Numbered from the stretch's first letter, positions 13,697 to 20,004 are shown. The stretch: 21,008 nucleotides of DNA from a virus (IMGVR_UViG_3300042691_003558:1-21008), one strand, 5' to 3'. A program made the numbers and translations. Notes: a model not told the origin generated them from the letters alone.

Positions 13697-14468
13697 CTTT
13701 CTTCTCCCCTCCGTATTTACGGCTTAAATACTCAATACTAAGGAACATCTCATCAAAGTGACCATCTTCAACCTCATTGAGCATTACAAGACCTCGCCAG
13801 TGTTTGTTCGACAACTGATCCATGTAATCCTCATCGTGAAGATAGTAACTCCCTGCGATGATACCACAGATTGACTTACCATCAGCTCTCTTACCATAAG
13901 CTACCTGCTTACCTTGCATATGCCCTGCAACACAACTCATGTGGAGCTTGTTAACCAAGACAGAGGCACTGGAAGCAGGACGACCCATTGCGCCAACAGG
14001 CCAGTAGTGGTTGAACCCCACACCATTAATGAACACTGGATGTAAGAACTCATGTACTTCCCAATCCTTCTCATATCCAAGGTCTTTGGTGCTGATAAGC
14101 CCCTCCAACATTGGGTTATTGTTCACCGCACGGTTGATACGATTCTCGTGATTACCTAGCGTCAGAATCATCCGAGGCTTGTAGACCTTCTCCTTGTTCC
14201 GTTTCAACCGATCCTGTTCATCCCGCAGAGGCTGTAGAAGAAGCTTCATAGCCTCTTTAACAGCCTCTACGTCCTTCTGGTAGCGTAAGCCTTCAAAGTA
14301 CTTAGAACCCTTGATGTCGTGTGTCGAGAGACTAGGCATATCAGCGAAGTCTCCTATGTTCACAACCACATCAGGTTTATAGTCTACGATAGCCTTACCC
14401 ACCCAAGTCAAGTGTTGGAGAGGAATACCCTCCTTCACCTGACAGTCTGGTATGACTAGGATTCTCAT
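13683..14468 (-). CDS. Calcineurin-like metallophosphoesterase
   Basis: 261 residues with the full metallophosphatase signature: PDCQ (D8, Q10), NIGDFAD (D40), LGNHENR (N106, H107), an intermediate His in GFNHYW (H154), and AGHMQGKQ (H183) before a terminal segment GIIAGSYYL. These residues bind two metal ions and hydrolyse phosphoesters. The first metal motif is DxQ rather than the usual DxH, a variant common in phage members. The substrate cannot be told from sequence: nuclease, nucleotidase and protein phosphatase activities all occur. It starts in an ATGA overlap with the 90-aa gene and is followed by the DUF3310 gene, so a part in nucleic-acid or nucleotide processing is likely. There is no signal peptide. 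Confidence 0.85.
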   Translation of the reverse strand: MRILVIPDCQVKEGIPLQHLTWVGKAIVDYKPDVVVNIGDFADMPSLSTHDIKGSKYFEGLRYQKDVEAVKEAMKLLLQPLRDEQDRLKRNKEKVYKPRMILTLGNHENRINRAVNNNPMLEGLISTKDLGYEKDWEVHEFLHPVFINGVGFNHYWPVGAMGRPASSASVLVNKLHMSCVAGHMQGKQVAYGKRADGKSICGIIAGSYYLHDEDYMDQLSNKHWRGLVMLNEVEDGHFDEMFLSIEYLSRKYGGEKKDEKS

Positions 14469-14737
14469 TGACCATAGCCTTCATCATCCCATTGCTTGAC
14501 TGCAACATCATCAAAGGTAGGGCGCTGTTCAATAGTCCATTGACCCCAAGCCATGCCACCAACAGCTACTTTCTCAAGGAGACTGTAACCATAGACACCA
14601 CCGAGGAAGTCTAGGTATTTGCACAGGTGGTCAGACCACACAGTATCGTCTGCAATCTCAAACTCTCGGATGGTTGTACCTTCTTCCAAGTGTTCAATCT
14701 TAAATGTAACCTTGTATTTGCCTTCATTCACGTTCAT
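14465..14737 (-). CDS. Phage protein of unknown function, 90 aa
   Basis: AAAGGATCAGGAA precedes the ATG. The product looks like a small alpha/beta protein: strands YKVTFKIEHLEEGTTIREFE, then DDTVWSDHLCKYLDFLGGVYG, and a Trp-rich end (MAWGQWTIEQRPTFDDVAVK). It has no recognisable catalytic motif and I cannot assign a family. It lies 21 bases after thyX and overlaps the metallophosphoesterase start (ATGA), so it is part of the same operon. A regulatory or accessory role in nucleotide metabolism is only a guess. Confidence 0.65.
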   Translation of the reverse strand: MNVNEGKYKVTFKIEHLEEGTTIREFEIADDTVWSDHLCKYLDFLGGVYGYSLLEKVAVGGMAWGQWTIEQRPTFDDVAVKQWDDEGYGQ

Positions 14738-14758
14738 TTCCTGATCCTTTAAAAATAT

Positions 14759-15433
14759 TTATTCACCATACTGCATTAATGCAACCCAAGACACTGGGTA
14801 AAGCTTCTTAGCCTCAGCGTCAATCATCCTTGCAATCTCCTGTGTTTCCTTCTGCGTGTGAGGGTCTAGCCGCAGCTTACACATCTTAGCAAAAGCAAAC
14901 AAGGTTCCACTCCAAATCCATTCAGTCATCGTGTTCTGAGGCAACACCATACGAGCTTGCTCAGGACATACACCATTCTTCATCAAGGTGTAATAAGCAT
15001 CTAAAGCATACTGTGTAGTCATCTTAGCAATCTCTACCTGAGAACCTTGATCGACAAGCAGACCGCCGCTGCCTTGCTTCACGTTCTCAGCAGATTGACG
15101 CCACCCTTCAGGGAAGTAGACTTCAGGTTCATCAGACACGTACCTACGACTAACCTCATTCCAAGGCAAGTATTCGTGCTTCACCAACTGACGAGCTACG
15201 AAGATTGGAGCCTTGACTCGGAAAGACATAAAGCAGTGATTGAAGGGACTCTTGTGCTTATGCTTTGCAAGATACTTAATCAGCTTGGCGTCCTTCTCAG
15301 GTAACTCCATGCAGATTGTATCTGTATCAGACCAAGAAGACTGCTTTGCGAATGACACCCTTGCTGCGTTAACAACACTGAGATCATCCCCACACCAGTC
15401 CAAGAGTTCTACACTTTGTTTAGCTGTCTTCAT
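14759..15433 (-). CDS. thyX: Flavin-dependent thymidylate synthase ThyX, variant motif
   Basis: 224 residues. The enzyme converts dUMP to dTMP using FAD/NADPH and methylene-tetrahydrofolate. The family core is present but altered: canonical RHRxxSxNExSxRY reads KHEYLPWNEVSRRY (K85, H86, E87, P90, N92, E93, S95, R97, Y98). Other family segments fit: KHKHKSPFNHC near residues 58-67, ARMVLPQNTMTEW, and the dUMP/folate region CKLRLDPHTQKETQEIA. KH-x-WNEVSRRY forms occur in other phage ThyX proteins, so it is probably active. The start overlaps the 60-aa gene by 14 bases and lacks a clear Shine-Dalgarno, implying coupled translation. It pairs with NrdJ for DNA precursor supply. Confidence 0.9.
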   Translation of the reverse strand: MKTAKQSVELLDWCGDDLSVVNAARVSFAKQSSWSDTDTICMELPEKDAKLIKYLAKHKHKSPFNHCFMSFRVKAPIFVARQLVKHEYLPWNEVSRRYVSDEPEVYFPEGWRQSAENVKQGSGGLLVDQGSQVEIAKMTTQYALDAYYTLMKNGVCPEQARMVLPQNTMTEWIWSGTLFAFAKMCKLRLDPHTQKETQEIARMIDAEAKKLYPVSWVALMQYGE

Positions 15434-15602
15434 TCTGTTTAATCACAAGGTTAGGGTCATACTTCTTAGCATCCTCAATAGCAGCTTCCAATGCCTTGAC
15501 GAGGCCCAAGCGAACAAAGGACATCACTTCTTCCTCTGTCATATCACTGATGCTGAAGTCTGCACTTCCGTCTTCATTCTCTCTAAACTGCTCAATTTTC
15601 AT
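15420..15602 (-). CDS. Small acidic protein, 60 aa
   Basis: A TTG start at 15614 would add four residues; the ATG at 15602 is preferred, with GGAA/TAAAG upstream. The product MKIEQFRENEDGSADFSISD then EEEVMSFVRLGLVKALEAAI is a short strand plus helix with many Glu/Asp. Small proteins with 'DGSADFSISDMTEEE..S.VRxGLVxALxxAI' appear in other phage nucleotide-metabolism clusters without function. Its first 11 bases overlap the upstream nuclease gene, and its last 14 overlap the thyX start. Confidence 0.65.
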   Translation of the reverse strand: MKIEQFRENEDGSADFSISDMTEEEVMSFVRLGLVKALEAAIEDAKKYDPNLVIKQNEDS

Positions 15603-15936
15603 CTTTATTTCCAATCAACTTAAAAAAGTAGTCTGCATCAACGATAGCCAAAGGCTTCGCTCCGTTCTGCTTCACCACCACCAAGGGCTGTCGTGTCCCA
15701 TGTGCTGCTGCCTGTTTGTAGAAGCTGTACACCCCCACCTTAGCCATGCTCTTGCACTCTATCTGGTATGGATACATCTTCCTAGCAGCAGGGGACAACT
15801 GCACATCCTCTCCTCCTGCACCCATAGACGTACTCTTGATGTCGTCAGGCTCTAGCTCTGGAGCATATTCCAACAGCTTGTCCCGAACCCATTGCTGGAG
15901 CAGTCTACCCTTCTGTTTAGCACTCTGTGGTGTCAT
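15592..15936 (-). CDS. PDDEXK-type nuclease, Holliday-junction-resolvase-like, 114 aa
   Basis: The product is 114 residues with the restriction-endonuclease-like core: an N-terminal helix (AKQKGRLLQQWVRDKLLEYA), then GGEDVQLSPAARK with Asp44, and YQIECKS with Glu60 and Lys62 (D...ExK). A following strand-helix is GVYSFYKQA...TRQPLVVVKQN. This layout fits small phage resolvases and related recombination endonucleases that cut branched DNA. It sits between the zincin and thyX within the replication operon and starts in an ATGA overlap with the zincin gene. Junction cleavage, concatemer debranching or host-DNA breakdown are all possible; the exact substrate is not shown by the sequence. Confidence 0.7.
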   Translation of the reverse strand: MTPQSAKQKGRLLQQWVRDKLLEYAPELEPDDIKSTSMGAGGEDVQLSPAARKMYPYQIECKSMAKVGVYSFYKQAAAHGTRQPLVVVKQNGAKPLAIVDADYFFKLIGNKDEN

Positions 15937-16259
15937 TTAACCCCCGATTGAGGACGAGACATCTTACTCTCGTTGTACTGATGCAAGAACGCCCCGAACG
16001 TATCAACATACTTCTCATCATGGTTATTCTCACCCATAGTGAACAGGATGGCGTGAACCAACTCGTGATAGAAAGTAGTCTCCTTTGACTGCTTCGAGAG
16101 TTCCTTACGGATACGGATTGTGTGTTCCTCTGGATAACACATCCCTTGGTCGTAGAACCCTTCAGTCTCAATCACCTTCCAGTAACAACCCGCTAGCTTG
16201 AAGGCACAGGGGATGTTTGGGGAAAGCTGTACATTTGACCCTTGTGTCGCCTTAACCAT
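15933..16259 (-). CDS. HExxH zincin (ImmA/IrrE- or SprT-like metalloprotease candidate), 108 aa
   Basis: 108 residues with the zinc protease core FYHELVHAILFTMG (HELVH at about 65-69) and a downstream acidic helix HDEKYVDTFGAFLHQ that may supply the third ligand. A strand IRIRKELSKQS precedes it, as in other phage zincins. The AGGACA upstream of the ATG is well spaced, so the start at 16259 is accepted even though it lies 67 bases inside the end of the exonuclease gene, in another frame. The substrate is unknown. Roles reported for related proteins include cleavage of repressors (ImmA/IrrE) or of DNA-protein cross-links (SprT); either is only a hypothesis here. The domain is small but appears whole. 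Confidence 0.7.
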   Translation of the reverse strand: MVKATQGSNVQLSPNIPCAFKLAGCYWKVIETEGFYDQGMCYPEEHTIRIRKELSKQSKETTFYHELVHAILFTMGENNHDEKYVDTFGAFLHQYNESKMSRPQSGVK

Positions 16260-16903
16260 AGAAGTTGTCCTGATTCAAGTAACCGTTCATGTGATACTCC
16301 CTTATCTTCGTATGCAGCCTTTACAGCCTCATACATCTCTAACTCGGTCTTGGCTTCTTTCAGTATCTTCTCTGCCTTCTTAGGCCCGATACCGTCTAAA
16401 CCCAAGATGTTATCTATTCTGTCCCCAGTTAATAGCTGAGTGTAGAAGCTACGGTATCCTTCTTCCTCCGTAACATAATACTTCTCATCCTTAACAGGGT
16501 TGTAGTGCCAGCCCACAAGCTGGTTAAGGTCTTTATCCACATGGACAATCCACCCACCGTCAACACTAGCCTCAGCCACTGCATCGTCAGCCTCGTCACC
16601 ATCAGTCATTACAGCCCCTAGACGCAACAAGTGTTCCCTGAGCACCTCATAGTGTGGAGGTCGCTCTAAGTCCTTCCTATTGCCCTTATAAGGCACTGTA
16701 GTGGCTAACTCATACCTGTAGTTGCCTTTGCCAGTGATCCAAGCCTTGTAGTCATCAGCCTTGAGCTTCTCGTACACAATATCAAACAGTAGCTTAGTGA
16801 GCCGACTCTTGGCGATCTCTTCGCTTGCTTCTCTATCTGCAAACCCGATTCGATACACCAAAAAGTCAGCATCAACCAGAGCCAGTTTAGGCTCTTCTGT
16901 CAT
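16193..16903 (-). CDS. 5'-3' exonuclease / flap endonuclease (T7 gp6-like)
   Basis: 236 residues. The PIN/FEN nuclease acidic clusters are in order: LVDADFLVYR (D11, D13), DGDEADDAVA (D103, E104, D106, D107), VDKDLNQLV (D123, D125) and TGDRIDNILGL (D161, D164). Then comes the helix-3-turn-helix DNA-binding segment GLDGIGPKKAEKIL (about 168-181). The enzyme degrades DNA 5'-3' and removes flaps or primers, and in T7 also digests host DNA. The start joins the SSB stop as TAATG, so it is coupled to SSB. The C-terminus, GQLLWLRRHKGQMYSF and a Ser/Pro tail, overlaps the zincin gene. Confidence 0.88.
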   Translation of the reverse strand: MTEEPKLALVDADFLVYRIGFADREASEEIAKSRLTKLLFDIVYEKLKADDYKAWITGKGNYRYELATTVPYKGNRKDLERPPHYEVLREHLLRLGAVMTDGDEADDAVAEASVDGGWIVHVDKDLNQLVGWHYNPVKDEKYYVTEEEGYRSFYTQLLTGDRIDNILGLDGIGPKKAEKILKEAKTELEMYEAVKAAYEDKGVSHERLLESGQLLWLRRHKGQMYSFPQTSPVPSS

Positions 16904-17322
16904 TACAGAACAGCGTCTTCCTCAGCCACCACAGCTTCAGGCTCATACTTCTTCAAGTCGGTGATGGTAATCGTCTTCAACGAAGGGGCGTTACCATGCT
17001 TACCAGAGAGCTTGTGAGTGTAGCTGGACACAAGAAACACACCACGAGTACCGTTACCGATGTCCTTGATGGCTACTTCCTTACCAGAATTGTCTTTAGG
17101 TTCAAACACAAACTTAGACTTGCAGACAATGTAGTCACCCATCTCAGGCTTGTTCTTCACCTTAACCCCGAGAGAGGTTAATGCTGCCACCGCACCTGCG
17201 CTGAGTTCTCCAATGGTCGCCTCGTACTTCACATTGTCGTCATTGAACTTGGTGTTAAACTCGTTCATCCAACGGCTCCAAAACAAAGTACCTTCAATCT
17301 TCACTGGTTTCAAATCGCTCAT
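16903..17322 (-). CDS. Single-stranded DNA-binding protein (gp2.5-type role), 139 aa
   Basis: AAAGGAAATTGAA precedes the ATG. The product is a small beta-rich protein: VKIEGTLFWSRWMNEFNTKF, KYEATIGELSAGAVAALTSL and MGDYIVCKSKFVFEPKDNSG fit an OB-fold SSB. The C-terminus is acidic (YEPEAVVAEEDAVL), typical of phage SSBs that dock other replication proteins through an acidic tail. It is shorter than T7 gp2.5 (232), so it may be a compact version. It sits directly behind the polymerase cluster, behind its own promoter, and before the exonuclease. The family match is judged by pattern and context, not by a search. Confidence 0.72.
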   Translation of the reverse strand: MSDLKPVKIEGTLFWSRWMNEFNTKFNDDNVKYEATIGELSAGAVAALTSLGVKVKNKPEMGDYIVCKSKFVFEPKDNSGKEVAIKDIGNGTRGVFLVSSYTHKLSGKHGNAPSLKTITITDLKKYEPEAVVAEEDAVL

Positions 17323-17355
17323 TTCAATTTCCTTTAAATTTCAATTTTAAGAATT

Positions 17356-17371
17356 GGGAGTCTTTCCTCCC
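17356..17371 (-). promoter_or_regulatory. Leader hairpin in the SSB 5' UTR
   Basis: A GGGAG / CTCCC 5-bp stem with a 6-base purine loop (GAAAGA on the transcript) begins a few bases after the expected start of transcription and about 35 bases before the SSB ATG. It may protect the 5' end or modulate translation. Confidence 0.45.
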
Positions 17372-17381
17372 TGCCATACTA

Positions 17382-17573
17382 TTAGTGTAACACACCCGAA
17401 TTGGGTTTGTCAAGCACTTTATTAATAATATCTTCCATTTGTACCTCAGTTTCTTTTAGACAACTAAGGAACACTGCATACGCCTCACCTACGGAGATTT
17501 CCCCTTCAAAGTCTACCTTCAAGGTGTCCTCCCCTACCTCAATGATAATCTTCCTCAGTGCGTCTGTCGCCAT
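17382..17573 (-). CDS. Small protein of unknown function, 63 aa
   Basis: AGGAAAATC precedes the ATG, which lies 19 bases inside the end of the polymerase palm gene. The product is MATDALRKIIIEVGEDTLKV then DFEGEISVGEAYAVFLSCLK, with a Glu-rich C-terminal helix, and looks like a small alpha/beta protein. I recognise no family. It is placed between polymerase and SSB and carries the -35 element of the SSB promoter in its last codons. Confidence 0.6.
   Translation of the reverse strand: MATDALRKIIIEVGEDTLKVDFEGEISVGEAYAVFLSCLKETEVQMEDIINKVLDKPNSGVLH
17384..17413 (-). promoter_or_regulatory. Sigma70-type promoter before SSB
   Basis: On the - strand a perfect -35 TTGACA (17408-17413), an 18-base spacer and -10 TACACT (17384-17389, 4 of 6) precede SSB. 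Transcription would start near 17377. It overlaps the last codons of the 63-aa gene. It is the clearest host-type promoter in the window, and would give SSB and the downstream genes a second transcript. Confidence 0.6.
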
Positions 17574-18460
17574 GATTTTCCTATCTTGTATTCACCATCC
17601 AAAGGACAGCGAAGGTTAAAGTGTTCCCCTGCTGCCCTGATAGCTACCACAGCCAGTTTCCCTACTGCTTCAGCATCATCAGGATGACATTCTATCTGCC
17701 ATTCGTCGTGAACATTTACCACAAACTTAGCACGTAGTTTGTTGCATCTAATGTCCTTCTCCAGCACCACCAAGGCTTGTTTCATGACCACCGCCCCTGC
17801 GCCTTGAAGTAGGCTATTGAGTGCCGAATGTTCGGAACGTACCCAAATCTTTCTACCATCAAGCCCCGGTACAAAGCCCTTACCCGCATACTTGGCAACC
17901 GTATCTCGTAGACGCTGGAGCGCGGGAGTCGCTCTAAGGAAGGCAGTGGTAAGTCTGCGACCCTCTTTAGCCGATCCACCAACAATAGAACCGATCTTGT
18001 CCGGCCCTGCACCATAGAGGAAGGCGTAGATAAACGTCTTCGCCTGATCCCTCGTTTGTAGACCAGCAGCTTTTTGGTTCTTCGTATGGACATCCGTTCC
18101 GTCCTTACTTGATCCCTCAACGACAGTCTTGACATAATCATCATCTTTCATGTAGTGAGCTAACATCCGTAGCTCAAGACCAGAGGCATCAGCCCCTACC
18201 AACACATAACCATCGTCCACAGTCCAGCACTCTCGACACTCAGGCCCATACAGTGACCCAGAGTTAGGAATCTGAGCCATGTTAGGACTACTGTGTGTCA
18301 TCCTGCCTGTCACTGCTCCATTGGTCATAACCCTGCCATGCACACGACCATCAGAACCTACACAGTCAAACCAAGACTTGATCTGAGAGATACGCTTTTG
18401 CAAGAGTAGGTAGTCTTTAATCAGTTCCGCTGTCTGCTTTAGCTCTTGTTTGTTTTTCAC
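17555..18460 (-). CDS. Family A DNA polymerase, C-terminal half (palm and fingers)
   Basis: 301 residues, starting at a GTG with a near-perfect AAGGAGG five bases upstream, so it is translated on its own. All polymerase motifs are present: VTGRMTHSSPNMAQIPN (about 50-66), motif A VGADASGLELRML (D91), motif B RDQAKTFIYAFLYG (R137, K141, Y145, Y149) and motif C VNVHDEWQIE (H251, D252, E253). The C-terminal GKSWRQTH ends in His, as in T7 gp5. The residue equivalent to E. coli Pol I position 762 is Tyr145, as in T7. It lacks the exonuclease and most of the thumb, which are encoded separately at 18740-19594. The first clear homology to whole polymerases begins at ELIKDYLLLQKR (about 12-23). The two halves must associate to work. 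Confidence 0.92.
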   Translation of the reverse strand: MKNKQELKQTAELIKDYLLLQKRISQIKSWFDCVGSDGRVHGRVMTNGAVTGRMTHSSPNMAQIPNSGSLYGPECRECWTVDDGYVLVGADASGLELRMLAHYMKDDDYVKTVVEGSSKDGTDVHTKNQKAAGLQTRDQAKTFIYAFLYGAGPDKIGSIVGGSAKEGRRLTTAFLRATPALQRLRDTVAKYAGKGFVPGLDGRKIWVRSEHSALNSLLQGAGAVVMKQALVVLEKDIRCNKLRAKFVVNVHDEWQIECHPDDAEAVGKLAVVAIRAAGEHFNLRCPLDGEYKIGKSWRQTH

Positions 18461-18743
18461 AGTACCCTCCTTCTTTCGAGTCTTTTGTTTTCATCCGAAA
18501 TACAGGCTCAAAACCATTAGGAGCGCCCTCTGGATATTCTTTTTTCCAGTAAAAGTGCCCAAGCCCTGTGTCGTAATAAGCGAAATGTTCGTATTCCACT
18601 TCACGATAAAGTTCTACCTCTAACCCTCTTAAAGCAGCCTCTGCTGCTCTTGAGGGAAGTGAGTATCCTTTAAGTTCAACAACAAGATTTTGAATATGTT
18701 TTAACATAGTGTTTATTTTTTGTTCTTGAATCTCTTTATTCAT
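18417..18743 (-). CDS. Uncharacterised 108-aa ORF between the two polymerase halves
   Basis: It begins in an ATGA overlap with the stop of the exonuclease/thumb gene (AAGGAG eight bases upstream) and ends 44 bases inside the palm gene in another frame. The N-terminus is helical (MNKEIQEQKINTMLKHIQNL, then VVELKGYSLPSRAAEAAL), the middle is aromatic and acidic (YREVEYEHFAYYDTGLGHFY, then WKKEYPEGAPNG), and the C-terminus is basic and polar. No HNH, GIY-YIG, LAGLIDADG or VSR motif is visible, so it does not look like a homing endonuclease. The first part is very AT-rich: 14 G/C in the 60 bases 18661-18720, against about half in the polymerase genes. It may be a remnant or a degenerate insert, or a co-factor bridging the polymerase halves. 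Confidence 0.65.
   Translation of the reverse strand: MNKEIQEQKINTMLKHIQNLVVELKGYSLPSRAAEAALRGLEVELYREVEYEHFAYYDTGLGHFYWKKEYPEGAPNGFEPVFRMKTKDSKEGGYCEKQTRAKADSGTD
18466..18472 (-). promoter_or_regulatory. Strong Shine-Dalgarno for the polymerase palm gene
   Basis: AAGGAGG on the - strand, five bases before the GTG at 18460, lies inside the 108-aa ORF. It decides the GTG start and shows that the polymerase half has its own translation start rather than depending on frameshifting or splicing. Confidence 0.8.
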
Positions 18744-19594
18744 TTGTCACACTCCTTAATAATTTCATCTAACACAGCCTCATCCACAATCACCTGACCC
18801 TTATCCGTATGCTTCTTAGGCCGCCAGCCAAGCTCCATCAGCTTTTCAGCGATTTGTTGTCTTGAACCGGGATTGAAAGTAACAACGGAGTCTTTGAGTC
18901 GCTTTCCAGTCTTTTCTGAGATTCGCTCAAGGGTGACTGGAGGCCACCTCTGCTGCATCTGCTCATAAATTCCGTCCAGCTTCCCTTGAATGTCAACCAA
19001 CAGATTTGTTGCATATACCTGATCCAGTTTAAAGCCATTCTTTTCCTGCTTCGAGATGATAGCAGCTACCTTGTGTTCTAACTCAACGGATTGAGTAGAA
19101 AACTCTTTCTCATTGAGTAATTTAACCAAGTGGTGATACAACACCTCTAGCACATCAACGTCCCTGACACAGTAATGATCCATCAATGCTTCGTGTGGCT
19201 CATCAAACTCCAGTAGCTTAGGTGTGTCCTTCTCGCTACGGTTAGTCATCCAAAGCCATACAGCTCGATAGTCAATCTTCTGTAGTCCAAGCCTTTCTCC
19301 CCATGCCTCTAGGCTGTGTCCGTTCTCTAGACTCGGATCTAGTAGGCGGCTTACAATCAGTGTATCGAATACCTGATTCCCATGAATCTTCGTATTCCAA
19401 AGCCTGTTCAACACTGGAAAATCGAAGTTGATGCCGTTGTGAGCGACTATCAACGTAGTGTCCTTTAAATACTCCACGAGGGGCTTTGCTTGTTTCCATA
19501 ACTTTGTCTCACCTGTGTCAATGTCTTTAGTCACCACCACCCAAATGTGGTCATGCTTCGTGTTGGTTTCAATATCCAAGAGGATACGTTTCAT
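18740..19594 (-). CDS. Family A DNA polymerase, N-terminal half (3'-5' exonuclease and part of thumb)
   Basis: 284 residues. The DnaQ-type proofreading site is intact: Exo I LLDIET (D7, E9), Exo II AHNGINFDFPVLNRL (D58) and Exo III HYCVRDVDVLE (Y141, D145). Then come thumb segments VELEHKVAAIISKQEKNGFK and FNPGSRQQIAEKLMELGW, with VIVDEAVLDEI near the end. It stops there, at the point where complete phage polymerases continue into the second thumb helix and the palm, which here start the separate gene at 18460. AAAGGATTGAG precedes the ATG. Together the two products add up to about 585 residues, a normal size for phage family A polymerases, so little is lost at the break. Confidence 0.92.
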   Translation of the reverse strand: MKRILLDIETNTKHDHIWVVVTKDIDTGETKLWKQAKPLVEYLKDTTLIVAHNGINFDFPVLNRLWNTKIHGNQVFDTLIVSRLLDPSLENGHSLEAWGERLGLQKIDYRAVWLWMTNRSEKDTPKLLEFDEPHEALMDHYCVRDVDVLEVLYHHLVKLLNEKEFSTQSVELEHKVAAIISKQEKNGFKLDQVYATNLLVDIQGKLDGIYEQMQQRWPPVTLERISEKTGKRLKDSVVTFNPGSRQQIAEKLMELGWRPKKHTDKGQVIVDEAVLDEIIKECDK

Positions 19595-19606
19595 CTCAAT
19601 CCTTTG

Positions 19607-19831
19607 TCACAGAGGTGCTTCTCCGTTCTTTATAAACACATGGTCAAACTCGTTGTTCTGATGCCACACATCAGAGGGTTCCTGTTCCTTCTCACAGATA
19701 CAGCGATCCACCCAGATAGGCTCAGAGGGGAAAGGCCAGCAGTCATTGATGACTGACAACTGAATCCGGAAGTCGTTACGACCTACCTCAATGCCTCTCT
19801 GATTCTCAAACTTCCAAATAGTTCCGTTCAT
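19607..19831 (-). CDS. Protein of unknown function, 74 aa
   Basis: GAGGAGTTTGACGT precedes the ATG, which overlaps the stop of the 58-aa gene. The product is polar with several Trp/Phe and two nearby Cys in WVDRCICEKEQE; segments include TIWKFENQRGIEVGRNDFRI and HQNNEFDHVFIKNGE. I do not recognise it. It lies 12 bases ahead of the polymerase exonuclease gene in the replication operon. Whether it affects replication is unknown. Confidence 0.6.
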   Translation of the reverse strand: MNGTIWKFENQRGIEVGRNDFRIQLSVINDCWPFPSEPIWVDRCICEKEQEPSDVWHQNNEFDHVFIKNGEAPL

Positions 19832-20004
19832 ACGTCAAACTCCTCATAGGACATAAACTCTTTCTGTCGCTGTGTATCCATCTCTGAGTAACTCTCAAAA
19901 TGGTTCTCACCGCAGCACTGGAAGCTGTGTTTAACATCATCACAGTAGCAGCAGTATTGGGTACTGTCGTTCATCAGTTCTTCGTGTCGTTCTTGCTCAG
20001 TCAT
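19828..20004 (-). CDS. Cys-rich small protein, probable zinc binder, 58 aa
   Basis: The ATG overlaps the helicase stop (ATGA), with AAAGGAAG upstream. The product has the cluster YCCYCDD followed by KHSFQCCGENHFESYSEMD: five Cys plus nearby His that could hold a zinc ion (CC-x-C ... CC-x3-H). Short proteins with the CCYCDD...CCGExHFxxYxEMD pattern are recurrent in T7-like phage genomes and have no assigned function. The C-terminus is polar and acidic. Position just after the helicase suggests a replication-linked role, but this is unproven. Confidence 0.7.
   Translation of the reverse strand: MTEQERHEELMNDSTQYCCYCDDVKHSFQCCGENHFESYSEMDTQRQKEFMSYEEFDV

Noticed and set aside
18417-18743. Group I/II intron or intein explanation for the polymerase break
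   Set aside because: The downstream half has its own strong Shine-Dalgarno and GTG, the upstream half ends in a stop overlapping a new start, and no intein splice motifs are seen. RNA intron structure was not computed.
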